Made by a program: the position numbers and the translations under genes
The notes under the pieces: generated by a model
Database searches by the model: none
What the model was told of the DNA's origin: nothing
Seen by the model: only the letters and a program-made list of their open reading frames with translations
Assembly: GCA_021234155.1 (NCBI GenBank)
Contig: JAJEKV010000047.1
Span: 5,793,071 to 5,857,070 of the forward strand
DNA: 64,000 bases
Reading direction: 5' to 3'
DNA from: Isoetes taiwanensis
Lineage: Eukaryota; Streptophyta; Lycopodiopsida; Isoetales; Isoetaceae
In this document: positions 23,470 through 32,927 of the stretch, piece by piece
How the letters are laid out: the number at the start of each line of letters is the position of its first letter
Position numbering within the stretch: the stretch's first letter is position 1

Positions 23470-24123
23470 ATGCTTGGGGGGGGCATGGTACCTCTAACTT
23501 TTGAGATAGCATACTATTTACATAAGAAAGGGGAGCAAGTTAATTGGTTGAATTTTTGGGAGCAGCACGAGATGGAAAAGCACCAAAAAGCCTTGCAATA
23601 AACAGGAGCATGAAACAAAGCTAATTGTTCAAGGAAACGTAAACAGTCAGGATCATCACCATCTGCTGGAGATGCAAGTGAAAATGAAAGTGAAGAGGAC
23701 AAGAATTGTAGAGCTACCCCAACACCTATAAAAAATCTTCAAAACAATTGTTCCAGGGTCCGTGTATCGGACGTGACAAATAGAACAGAAAAGCAGCGAT
23801 ATGAAGCCAATGTGCAGAAAGAAAGCAAAGATTTCTATTGAATCAGGTATCACAAAACAAGTAGAAGAAAGCGAAATTGCTTCTGATTAGATTACTAGGT
23901 TGATTGAACAGGAGTAAGCGTGTTCTGTACTTGTTGTCATGTGTTGTGTTAATGTGTGGTGTGTCATGTGGTTTGGTAATAAAATAGGAGTTAGCATCTT
24001 ATGCAATAGCCAATACTGTAGTTTTAATGTTTTAGGTGGTATGTGATTGATAGGATGTGATGTTGCATAGTGTGAATATTGTGAGACGATTCTTCTTATC
24101 ATAGTGTTAAGAGATGCAGCAAT
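23470..24123. other. Gene-free stretch after the LINE
   Basis: Contains a G9 run near 23477 and short frames rich in charged residues that do not resemble known domains. No gene model is supported. Confidence 0.4.
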
Positions 24124-24139
24124 GAGAACGCGTGGTATG

Positions 24140-24275
24140 GTACGCCCATCGCGGTGGTGCTCTAGTGGTTGGATTGGGGTAATCCCCACCAGGGTTCAAA
24201 ACCCACTGGCTACCATCGGGTGGGAGACGTGGGTGGGTGCAAGTCCCACCAACCATGCCTTCAATAAAAAAAAAA
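24140..24275 (+). mobile_element. tRNA-derived SINE with 16-bp target duplication
   Basis: A 136-bp insert with an A-box-like GCTCTAGTGGTTGG, a B-box GGGTTCAAAACCC about 30 bases later, a tRNA-unrelated body and an A-rich tail (CAATAAAAAAAAAA). It is flanked by a perfect 16-bp direct repeat GAGAACGCGTGGTATG at 24124-24139 and 24276-24291. This is the complete signature of a LINE-mobilised, pol III-transcribed SINE. The perfect duplication suggests a fairly recent insertion. Confidence 0.9.
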
Positions 24276-24291
24276 GAGAACGCGTGGTATG

Positions 24292-25297
24292 AAGATGCAG
24301 CATAGTCTTTACGTTGGTCTATTGTGGTTGGAATATGTTACAAACTAATGTGATGGATTGGCACGTTTGTGTTATTTGAAGGTGAATATAATGTTATATA
24401 GCATCACAAGTATGGTGGCAATTTATGATGTCAAATATGATGAGTTGTTTTACGAAGCAAATAGGATGACAAGTATGATGTCAAATATGGTGTGTTGTAG
24501 CAAGGTTGGTATGATGAAAAACGTGATGGCAAATATGATGTGTGGTGTTGTGTTGTGTGCTGATATATGTTGTTATTGTATGATGGCAAATGTGATGTAT
24601 ATCGAATTGTGTTATGATACAACTCACTTACACACGTCTCCCTGATTGCAGACTTTCACAACTTATTAAATACATGGCATCAGCGTACAGAACAGGCTTT
24701 AACGGCTGCTAAAGACAAACTTCAGTATGGTGAAGAGAATCAGCGAAAATTCAAAGGCAAGTTGAACTTCTTGAACTTGAAAAGGAAAGGGTCAAGCTTG
24801 AAATCAAGGAAAATGAAGGTGTCATAAAGAATCAACCTGAAACTATAGCATCATGTGCATTAACAGGTCGAGGGAGAAGGATCTTAATGAAAGAATCTTA
24901 TCTGACATTAGATCTTTGAAGAAGGAGATGGATGATGAGGTCTTTGAAGCAAAAGCTAGCCATTGAGAACATATCTGAGTTAGAGCCCAGATTTCAGAGA
25001 TTCCAGCTATGCATGGAGGGGGATGAAAGTCCTTTCCCTTTTGATCCAGCAGTGGACGGTCCTTTCAGTGGCAGGGGCGACCTTTGCCTATTGTATTAGC
25101 TGAATGTAGCCACTGATATCATATCCCATGTTTGAGCTATCATTTGAGGTAATCATTAGGTTGTTGTAGTTCAAGATCTCCTTTCAATTCCGAAATTACA
25201 CAGTTATTCATGTGCTGTTGCAGGCATACAAGGAAGTGTTGTTATTGCAGATGTCAACACATGATGTCCTCCCCATAGTTGCATGCTTTTGGTGGCA
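24292..25297 (+). other. Degenerate sequence with coiled-coil coding remnants
   Basis: 24400-24620 is a degenerate ATGATG/GGTATG-rich simple repeat. From about 24680 to 24880 broken plus-strand frames give helical, charged sequence (EQALTAAKDKLQYGEENQRK, then ELEKERVKLEIKENEG in another frame), which looks like a decayed coiled-coil protein. It may belong with the transposase fragment that follows. Confidence 0.35.
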
Positions 25298-25420
25298 ACG
25301 AGTTTGTACAAGAACATGAAAAAAACTATGAAGAAGTATCCAAGTATGTGACAACAGCAGAAAAGGAAGAACAACCCAGGGGTAAAACAGTTATAGCTTT
25401 GTTATTTTACTTACACACTA
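25298..25420 (+). repeat. Isolated 123-bp fragment of the 35-38 kb transposase
   Basis: This segment matches 37818-37940 over 123 bp with two mismatches and no gap. It encodes the last part of the transposase exon (FVQEHEKNYEEVSKYV) and its following donor site. Nothing else of that element lies beside it, so it is a solo fragment or the breakpoint of a deleted copy. Confidence 0.9.
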
Positions 25421-25698
25421 GCTTGAAGTCGTATTTAATTAAATTGGGACTCATTCCATTCCCACTTTTTTTCGGAACCCTGTTAATTTACACAAAAAGG
25501 AGGACCCCGACCCGAAAACTATCCTTAATTCGAATTTTTGTCTATAAGTGTGCATCCAAGCTTTCTTCCAGTTTTCTCGGATAGCGAGTCGAGAACAAGA
25601 ACAATGCAACTCAAACAAAGGAAATTCATTAAAGATTGAAACCAAAGTTCTAGTCGAAAAAGAATTTTTATTAATAAATTGAATAGGTACAATGTATT

Positions 25699-26137
25699 TT
25701 ACATCGGACGCAGAGACCATGGCGGTACAGTTACATCATCGTGGTAGGTGGTCCACCTTAGGGGATTAACTTGCGGCGCTTCTTCATGCCGTCTGTAAGC
25801 CTTGGGGGCAACCTGAAGAGTGTGGAATGCCTGACGAGGAGGTGCCTCTGGAGCCACCGGCCGACCTGTCCACCCGACTTCTCCACTCTCCTCCCGCAGC
25901 TTTTCATCGAATATGCTCCTTCCCCAACCTCCGTGGATGTTATGCAATGCTTGCAAGATGCTTTGAGCTTTCTGGACTGTCTCTAATTTCTTCTCCTCTT
26001 CTTTATCCCGAGCGTGTGCATGGCGTCTGCATTCACGAGCAACCTTATCCCAAAGGCCGGGCAAGAGTGTAGTGTGAGTGGGATCTGTGCCAGAACGGAA
26101 TCTCTGCCGCCTTGAGCGGGATCTGTGCCGCCTGGAG
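25699..26137 (-). CDS. Hypothetical Arg-rich / helical protein fragment
   Basis: The minus-strand frame from the MITE boundary reads HRSRSRRQRFRSGTDPTHTT, then LWDKVARECRRHAHARDKEE and a helical region, ending in a proline-rich tail and a stop near 25699. Codon texture is protein-like. The sequence on the far side of the MITE (26692-26740) encodes a similar Arg/Ser-rich stretch (HRYRSGITE), so the MITE appears to sit inside this coding region. I recognise no family. It could be a host gene exon or part of a mobile element. Confidence 0.35.
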
Positions 26138-26691
26138 CCATTAGGGTTTTTTTGAGATTAAGAAAGGGCCTTCAAAACATGCCAACTAAGCCAAATGAAG
26201 ATAAATGAACTACCAATCAGAAATCAGAGCCTGACGGGTCTAGTCAGCAAAACTGTTATAACTAACTCACTGGATCACATTTTCTAGCATAACTATTGAT
26301 AGAAAAGTCCAAATGAGCTCTCGTTTAGTGCAATAGATAGATCTCGTTGAGATCTTTCCAATCTCAGGTGCTTTGCACATATTTTAACCACTTATGATTG
26401 TCAAAACTCCAAAAAATATGGTTTTTACCATTTTTTACTATCTTATGGGGCTAAAAGATATGCAAAACCACCCAAGGTTGGAAAGATCTCAATGAGATCT
26501 ATCTATTGCACAAAACAAGAGCTCATTTGGACTTTTCTATCAACACTTATGCTAGAAAATATGATCCAGTGAGTTAGTTATAACTGTTTTGCTGACTGGA
26601 TTATCAGTTCTGTTTTCTGATTGGTAGTTCATATAGCTTAGTCAGCAGTTCTTAGAAGGCCCTTTTATGATCTCAAAAAATCCCTAATGGG
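26138..26691. mobile_element. Foldback MITE with ~200-bp inverted arms
   Basis: CCATTAGGG followed by TTTTTTGAGAT at the left end is mirrored by ATCTCAAAAAA then CCCTAATGG at the right. The arms continue as inverted copies (AAGGGCCTTC / GAAGGCCCTT; ACTACCAATCAGAAA / TTTCTGATTGGTAGT; GAGTTAGTTATAACTG; AGATCTCGTTGAGATCTTTCC / GGAAAGATCTCAATGAGATCT) around a ~110-bp centre. There is no coding capacity. The target duplication is unclear. A Mutator-like or foldback non-autonomous element is the best guess. Confidence 0.85.
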
Positions 26692-26841
26692 TCTCTGTGA
26701 TGCCTGAACGGTATCTGTGCTGCTGCCGGATCTGACAATTATGGTATCATTAGTCAAAACGAAGAAAAGAATGGTGAATTCAAAATACAATGGAGAACAT
26801 TCATTCTATATAATTGCATCCATTCACATGGCAAGTAGTGT

Positions 26842-27119
26842 CTTTCTCGACTCGCGAGTCGAGAAAGGCCCAGAAAAGTCAAAGTACAACCATTCTCATT
26901 AGAATATGGCTGCATCCAATCACAGACGGAAGCATACAAATGGTTTCGTCAACGAGACAAGCAGTGCCTTTCTCGACTCGCGAGTCGAGAAAGGCCCAGG
27001 AAACCCAATGTACAACCATTATCATTATAGATTATGGCTGCATCCAGTCACACAAACAAACATACAAATGGTTTCATCAACAGGACAAGCATGCCTTTCT
27101 CGACTCACGAGTCGAGAAA
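26842..27119. repeat. 126-bp tandem repeat, each unit with a perfect palindrome
   Basis: Three units at a 126-bp period carry palindromes centred at 26854.5, 26980.5 and about 27106. Each contains TCTCGACTCGCGAGTCGAGA (the third has one central change), and the symmetry extends to 26 and 30 bp in the first two. The flanks between them (TACAACCATT, TACAAATGGTTTC) are also repeated. The array lies just beyond the 3' end of the FCP1-like gene. Confidence 0.9.
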
Positions 27120-27222
27120 GCCAGCGAAAAGTCAATGTACAAGTATATTCATTACAAAATATAGTACATTTCTTCATATTTCTTTACATGATTTACACAA
27201 CTCGAAAATCTGAAAGCAGTGG

Positions 27223-28060
27223 TCACTCGTCTTGATCACCATAAAATTTCTTGTCCATAGCGTTCATGATCGCCCTGCTCTCTGGATCTGGTTCCTTAAG
27301 GCTCGGATAGTTCCTAATTACATCGGCCACAAGAACGGCAAACAGGGATTCCGCCAAGACAGGAATGAGACTGAAAGACAACCACCTATCCGTCTCATAC
27401 TCTTCTGGTCGATAACTCTTAGCAATGATTGTATTTTGCGAGTTATGATAGCACTTGTAGGCGGAGTCGTCTATGATCAGTGTGTTGTGTTTGCCAAAGT
27501 CCGGGAATTGTTCATAAACGCTGTCCAACCTTTTCACCATAATAGGCTTCCCCTTTGTGATGGCTGGATCGAGGTCTGACACATGCTCGACCCTTTCGTT
27601 TCCCCAAACAAACTTGAACTTCAAAACTGGAAGGCCGATAACACCAAGGACATTGACAATATTTTTCTTTGCCATACAAGACCATATGGCCACTTCGAAT
27701 CCCCGTTCCAGGCACCATTCAACAATTTCCTTTGCTCTAGGCCTCGGATACACGATCTTATGGTCCGTTTTCATCGGGATCTGCGAGGTGTTAAGCTCAG
27801 GGACGTCTTTATCGTGGTATACTCCATTGACGTCAAATATTACAAGCTTGGTGGGACCATCTGGATCCCAGTTGGAGTTTGGCTCTGACCAGATTTCCCC
27901 TTGATCTGGATCCATATGCGGGATCATTATTTTTTCAGCTCCTTTCTTGCTGTCCGCAGTGTCTTGCTCTTGATTGTCTTTGTTGAATGCAGTGTCCTCC
28001 TCGTGATGTGAACCGCCACTAGATATTGTCAAAGATCCGGAGTCGTTGACTTCGATGTCC
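27223..28060 (-). CDS. FCP1-like HAD phosphatase domain, last exon
   Basis: C-terminal exon of a multi-exon minus-strand gene, entered through the acceptor CATTTCAG at 28061. After an acidic, low-complexity start it has the FCP1/NLI-interacting-factor fold signatures: LVIFDVNGVYHD (motif 1, residues about 74-85 of the exon), EVAIWSCM (motif 2 region) and NTLIIDDSAYKCYHN (motif 4). Catalytic motif 1 is D-V-N instead of D-x-D, so the second, general acid/base Asp is Asn. To my knowledge a plant subfamily of FCP1-like proteins shares this DxN. It may bind phosphoproteins without hydrolysing them. The domain is complete and uninterrupted to the stop. Confidence 0.75.
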
Positions 28061-28192
28061 CTGAAATGATGAGAGACGTCAGATAGGAAACGAGTTTTCT
28101 CGACTCGCGAGTCGAGAATGGAAAAAGTTAAAGTCCCGAAAGGTTTCTTGACTCGCGAGTCGAGAAACACCGAGAGAGCAAAGTGAACTCAC
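28061..28192 (-). other. 132-bp intron containing two palindromes
   Basis: On the minus strand the donor is GTGAGT at 28192 and the acceptor TTTCAG at 28061. Splicing joins AG to G and gives Arg followed by DIEVND, preserving the frame of both exons. The intron holds palindromes at 28097-28118 (perfect, 22 bp) and 28143-28168 (one mismatch). Short TTTC-rich sequence precedes the acceptor. Confidence 0.8.
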
Positions 28193-29802
28193 CTCAATCT
28201 CAGATTCTCAAGAATTTGATCCGCAGCATTCGCGTCCAAACCTTCGACATTCTCGTCTCCGTCATGTTTCTCTCCTTGGCTCTCAGGTTTGTCTTCGTCA
28301 TCATCGTCCTTACTGCTTCCATTTGTCTTCCTCCCTTTGAAATGCTCATGAAGCAGATCCAGGTATGACCGAATGGTTTCAACCATGTCCTTATTTCCAA
28401 CCACGGATATAGGTTTCATTCCATACAGCATAGCCCCCTGAGAAAACAGGCCATTCATGTTCCACTCGCATACAATTTGATCTTCCTCGACCAAGCTGGT
28501 TATGAAGTACTTGATAACTCTTGGCCGGATAGGAATTCTATGTATTGGACCTGTCGCACCATCATTGCTGACTTTGTCCATCGATGGCACATCCTCCATA
28601 AATCTGCCGCCCTTCCAGGGTTCCATCTGCTCTTGAGAAATCATGAACTTGTCGAGATAATGATGTTTGCTAGACCACCACTTGTCCAGGTCTACAGCCG
28701 ATCTTGAAACCAAAACCAAAACTATATTGGCAAAGCTTGGTGCCTTCGGCAAGCCAAGTCTACACTCATGTTCAAGTTCGTATATGGAGTACAAGATCTT
28801 GTTGGTGAAGTTAATATCAGCTGCCCATTTGGAGACAGCAGTTGTCTGATTGCCCGCATGCAAAAGACAAGGAAACTGAAAGTATCCAGGTCGGTCATGT
28901 CCAGACACGTCTTGTACCACTGCTCTATGTCAGTTTTGTCATAAAAAAGGGTGGGGTATTCGATCATATTGATGGCAAATAGTGCCACGGGCCCAGGTGC
29001 CAGGTCCAGACCACCAAATCCCTTGTGTCCCAAGGTTACTAGGAATGGAGGGGAGCTATCATCGGTCTGAAATGGGACCACCCCGAATCCAAGCTTCCTC
29101 TTCAGAATTGCCATAGCACGTTCAGGAAAGGGAAGGGTTTTGACGTTACGCTTTAGTTTGGTGTTGATGTAGGGTTGACATAGACGGTTCAACTCCTTCA
29201 TGTCTTCCTCATCAAGGGCAGCCTTTTCCTTGTAATAATCAAAGTCATGGTATTCATTGGAAGCAACATTGCAGAACTCCGTGATGCCTTCTTCCAACGC
29301 ACGCCGTCTCTTTAGGACTGTGGCATAATCCTTTGCATCCTGCATTTTTGAGCTTCTACTCTTCCTTAGCAGGATTGTTCCATCCAGGATTCTGCCCTGT
29401 AGATCAAGCGTTTCCTTGTCGGTCAGGCCCTGTATCCTTTTCATAAATTGCCTGTCGAACAACTTTGGGTCCGGCCTGCATGGGAATTCTCCATTGCTGT
29501 CCTTCAGCTTGCCTCTTGTCCATTGAGCCCATATCTCAGTCCATTTCTCCCAGACCGCCTCAGTGCTAAGAATGAGGTCATATTGGTCTGAGAGAGACTC
29601 CCTGCCCTTTCTTGGTGTTCTCTTCTTCTTCTCCTCTTCATCCTCTCCCTCATCATCTTCCTGGCCTTCCAGCAGAACATATCTGCAGAGTTTCTCAAAG
29701 GTCTTCCACTTATCCGAGGGAGCCCTGTTTCCTTTAGGACGCTGAGGACAACCCAATGCTTTCCACTGTTGCCGAGCGTGTATGATCTGGTCAGGATACG
29801 GG
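28193..29802 (-). CDS. Unknown large central region of the FCP1-like gene
   Basis: It starts at an acceptor (ACTGAATGCAG, 29803) with HARQQWKALGCPQRPKG, followed by an acidic/lysine-rich stretch (29640-29700), charged helical sequence and a globular-looking part (FLVTLGHKGFGGLDLAPG and FAINMIEYPTLFYDKTDIEQ). Around 28850 the reading passes from one frame to another (through FCMRAIRQ to TTAVSKWAADINF), implying a single indel or a missed splice. It then continues through FTNKILYSIYELEHECRLGL to an acidic tail (SSKDDDDEDKPESQ) and the 28192 donor. I recognise no family. It forms the body of the protein that ends in the FCP1-like domain. Confidence 0.6.
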
Positions 29803-29888
29803 CTGCATTCAGTAAATGTCCCAATGTTAGAGCATGAAAGTATCTACTAACACCCGAAGTAAACACTAAATAGGAGGATGCAGGGGGT

Positions 29889-29910
29889 TTCTCGACTCGC
29901 GAGTCGAGAA
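29889..29910. repeat. 22-bp perfect palindrome upstream of the 29802 exon
   Basis: A perfect copy of the TCTCGACTCGCGAGTCGAGA palindrome, extended by one base each side. It lies in the presumed intron before the exon starting at 29802. Confidence 0.9.
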
Positions 29911-29956
29911 TACCCACAGGAAAGAAGAAAACATAGGAGAGTCCATGCGGAGAAAA

Positions 29957-30073
29957 GCATCGGCGCATTCCCAAATCTTTGCTTTCCGCCCTCTTGAGCG
30001 ATGCAACTTAGGATATAAACTAAGCGACATTGCCCGAAGAGGCGGGGAAAGAAAGATTGGGAAGGCTCGATGC
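29957..30073. repeat. 117-bp hairpin, copy 1
   Basis: GCATCGGCGCATTCCCAAATC pairs imperfectly with the reverse complement of GATTGGGAAGGCTCGATGC, and CCGCCCTCTT with AAGAGGCGGG. The structure recurs 295-300 bp later (30250-30380), and each copy is followed by a CTCGACTCGCGAG palindrome. Confidence 0.75.
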
Positions 30074-30122
30074 TTTTGCTCCTCAGCCATTAATCTTCAA
30101 TGTTCTCTGTATTACCCTGGGG

Positions 30123-30206
30123 TTTCTCGACTCGCGAGTCGAGAAAGTGAGAGGAGCACAAGTACGGAGAAGATTCAAGAGACTTTCTCGACTCGCGAGT
30201 CGAGAA
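30123..30206. repeat. Two perfect palindromes, 61 bp apart
   Basis: 24-bp (30123-30146) and 22-bp (30185-30206) palindromes with the core TCTCGACTCGCGAGTCGAGA. They lie in the non-coding interval between the 29802 exon and the 31.0-31.9 kb exons. Confidence 0.9.
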
Positions 30207-30249
30207 TACCCTCGGGAGAGGAGAGAACATAGTACGAGAGTGAAGGCTA

Positions 30250-30380
30250 GAGTGAAAGCACCGCTTCCCAAATCCTTCCTTGCCGCGCCTCTTCGAACGA
30301 TGCAACTTAGAATAGAAACTAAGCGACATTGCCCGAAGAGGCGGGGGAAGAAAGGATGGGAAGGCTCGATGCTTTCACTC
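30250..30380. repeat. 131-bp hairpin, copy 2
   Basis: Terminal arms GAGTGAAAGCA / TGCTTTCACTC are perfect, followed by TTCCCA / TGGGAA and GCCTCTTCG / CGAAGAGGC pairing. It is a duplicate of 29957-30073 with different outermost bases that still pair with each other. Confidence 0.75.
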
Positions 30381-30419
30381 GTCGACCATTAATCTCGAAT
30401 GTTCTTTACCGCCCCGGGG

Positions 30420-30505
30420 TTTCTCGACTCGCGAGTCGAGAAAGTCCCTTGAATGTTCAATTTTCTTTTACTTCTCTGGGTTTTCTCGACTTGCGAGTCG
30501 AGAAA
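30420..30505. repeat. Two further palindromes plus decayed copies
   Basis: Perfect 24-bp palindrome at 30420-30443 and a one-mismatch copy at 30482-30505. Decayed versions follow near 30541-30560 and 30600-30632, where arm lengths differ. Confidence 0.85.
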
Positions 30506-31043
30506 GCTCCGCATCCTTTGATTTTCTGTGTTCCCCACGGCTTTCGACCGCGAAGTCGAAACCCCGATGATAATCGGGGAAATGTTAGGATGCTAGGGCT
30601 TCTCGACTTCGCGAGTCGAAACCGCCGAATCGAGACAGCGATTATTTACCTTATGTAGCCGGCACTTTCGCTGCTATTGTGTTACGGCGCAAGCTAATCT
30701 TTGGCCAGCTCCGTTCTTTGGCGTCTCGGCTGAAAGAACTTCGCACTCTTCGCGGGCATATCTATCCTTGATCCTTGCGGCACCTCCTTCTCCATCTCGC
30801 AATACTTGCGCCGCTGCCCCACCGAATGCCGGCCGTCTACAACCCGAACCGGGGCGTCTTTTCCCTTCGGGTCTTCCTCGGACTTCCAATGAACAACTCA
30901 TCGGTCCGATCTGGCTGAAAGGTATGACATCCGCAGCATTGGATGCGCAACGGGATGTCGCACCATCGAGTTCGAAATCTCCGGCATGTGTGCTGGATTA
31001 AATTTCATATGGTTGAACAAGGCGGCATCTCCCGTGCAAACCT

Positions 31044-31430
31044 TCAGCGTCGATGTCGGCGGCGGCAGCTGTGTGATATTCCCAGCGGATATCTTGAGCC
31101 AGCCCGCTCCATTTTACGTGTCCCTCTCTGTGAAATCCCGATCTGCTCATCCGGATCCATTAATGGGGAGTCGACTATATCTTTGTCTGCTTCATCATCT
31201 GATTCCTCCCGTGTGGTGTCATCTGCTCCATCTGGATTCCTGTCCGGAGTTTTTTCTTTCTGCACAACTTCCCTTGTAACCCGGCGAGTGTTGTAGAGTC
31301 TTGGCCTGCTTGGGCGTGAAGCTCCCCTCCGTGTTGAAGAGTTTTCCCTCACTCTGAAATCTCCATTCCAAGCTCCACGGATGTTAGGGTTCGGCTTCCT
31401 TCATCCCTTCGGATCCTTCCACCCAAGGTT
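31044..31430 (-). CDS. Possible N-terminal exon of the FCP1-like gene (disordered)
   Basis: A minus-strand open frame with basic then acidic low-complexity sequence (RENSSTRRGASRPSRPRLYN, then DDTTREESDDEADKD). It lies between a TTGTCAG acceptor-like site near 31431 and unassigned sequence. The splice phase from the preceding exon is not proven, and in one phase a stop follows after 15 codons. It fits a nuclear, disordered region of the same gene. Confidence 0.4.
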
Positions 31431-31518
31431 CTGACAATTTAAAGGCGCCGGCCTTTTGTCGGTGCCCTTCGACTTGCTCATTGAAGAGTGAGAATAATTT
31501 GATACTGATAGCACTTAC

Positions 31519-31764
31519 CCTTCTGGCAGTCTTCCACATACATTGTTAGATGCTTCAAATCTGGCACAGAGACGGAGATCACAACACCGACCTTCTTGTA
31601 CTTGTCCCCGGAGCTCTTCTTATCCCTTTGGTGGAGAAACAGATCTTTCTCCTTCCCACTTGTTGATACCTCGACATACCACCAAGAATCTGCTGGTGTG
31701 TCAAGAAGCTCTGTCTCCAATCCCTCGATGACGAAGAACGGAGTTCGGGCAGTGATCATAGCGA
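31519..31764 (-). CDS. Second exon of the FCP1-like gene (candidate)
   Basis: An acceptor at 31765 (GTGGAG) keeps the frame from exon 1; a stronger-looking TCTTGCAG at 31779 would not. The exon reads FFVIEGLETELLDTPADSWW, then beta-strand-like sequence (YKKVGVVISVSVPDLKHL), ending at an AAGG/GTAAGT donor at 31518. I do not recognise the domain. Confidence 0.5.
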
Positions 31765-31840
31765 CTCCACGGTGAATGCTGCAAGACCAAGGGATGGATC
31801 AGTAAACGTATTCCGACCAAAGAAAAATCTCAGAGCTCAC

Positions 31841-31922
31841 CTGGAGCGCCTGACTTTTTTCTCTTGCTGCCGCTAGAACCAGCATCCGCTCCGGCGCCTC
31901 GCTTCTTGGTCGGAGTCGTCAT
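31841..31922 (-). CDS. First exon of the FCP1-like gene, with NLS-like sequence
   Basis: An ATG at 31922 opens MTTPTKKRGAGADAGSSGSK followed by RKKSGAP, a basic, serine/glycine-rich start resembling a nuclear localisation signal. It ends at a CCAG/GTGAGC donor (31840). It is the most upstream supported coding sequence on this strand, so the promoter should lie between about 31930 and 32150. Confidence 0.5.
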
Positions 31923-31929
31923 GCCTGTA

Positions 31930-32600
31930 TGCCCCCGCATCTTCTTCCTGCTCGAACTCCCCTATAAATTAAGCCTCTTCCGCGCCTTGGAGGTTTTAGG
32001 ACTGCACGTAAAAAAGGTCGGGCGTGTTCTTAAATTTGAATTTAAGGACATACATTCATTTAAGAAAAAAAGCGGGCTAAGGGTACAACACGGTCGGCTT
32101 TAGCCCGCCTAAACACCATTTCGAAATTGAATCACATCCGGGGACTTAGTGGCGCTTGATGTAGCTTATCTTCAACTGCTGGCATTGGCGACTTTGAGTT
32201 GGGAGGCGACAGCGGTATGGCGACTTCGAAAAATGGCGCCACGACGCGGTAGGCTCCTCACAGCGCCTTGCTCTGTGTCTTTTTTCTAACCGCGCGTCTT
32301 ATTGCAAGTAGTTGATTTGATCGATGAGCACGGAGCTAAGGTAGCAAGCGGAGAGGAGGAGCCACCACCTGCGGGAACTCTACAACTGCAGTAGCCATGG
32401 AAGGGGATACCGAGAATCGCATTGATACAAGTATTAGATGCGAATGCACTCTTGATGAGACCGACAGAAGAAGCAAAGACTCTCGGAGAGGCTGCGGGAT
32501 CTGTGATACAATGGCCCAAGGAATTACTGCGTGAAGAGATGAGTTTCAGAGATGCCTGTGTTATTTTGTGTGTAGAACATGCCGTCTATGTCTAGATCAT
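31930..32600. other. Upstream region of the FCP1-like gene
   Basis: Probable promoter side of the minus-strand gene. No clear TATA box is oriented toward it; TATAAATTAA near 31972 reads on the plus strand. The rest is moderately GC-rich and has no recognised gene. Confidence 0.35.
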
Positions 32601-32734
32601 GGAACTGCTCATAAGCTCGACGGATTTATTGTTTCCTTGTCGAGCATTTCTCAGCTCCGAGAGATGAATTACTCTCTGGGTTGAGAGATGCTCGGCACGG
32701 AAACAATGGATCGGGGGTAAATGTGAACAGTTCC
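32601..32734. repeat. 134-bp imperfect hairpin
   Basis: GGAACTG / CAGTTCC at the ends, then ATTGTTTCC / GGAAACAAT and GAGCATTTCTCA / TGAGAGATGCTC inside. It opens the hairpin-dense region that runs to 34.1 kb. Confidence 0.75.
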
Positions 32735-32927
32735 GTGTTCTGGTCATGGAATGTTTGGCAGCAACTAGCGAACGGTTTTAGGTGTATTTTTTCTTGGAAT
32801 GTTTTCCCTTCAGTTTAGAAGCATAGGGCTCCATCCAGAGCGAGTATCCCTTAGGCGTACTAGTTGGGTATAGATCAGGCTAGGTCTAAGGCCCTGGAGA
32901 TGCGGTTCAAATGCTTAGACCCAAAGG

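Larger units (their letters stand above)
21934..23470 (-). mobile_element. 5'-truncated LINE (non-LTR retrotransposon)
   Basis: Minus-strand element with RT and C-terminal cysteine region (described separately), an AT-rich 3' UTR and a 3' tail of five (TTAC) units at 21953-21934. The endonuclease and gag-like ORF expected for a full LINE are missing, so the copy is 5'-truncated, as is usual for this class. No target duplication was identified because the 5' boundary is uncertain (about 23470-23520). Confidence 0.8.

Noticed and set aside
24431-24622. Tyr/His-rich minus-strand frame
   Set aside because: It is the antisense of an ATGATG/GGTATG simple-sequence tract.
31960-31985. TATAAATTAA as TATA box of the FCP1-like gene
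   Set aside because: It reads as a good TATA box only on the plus strand, whereas the gene is on the minus strand.
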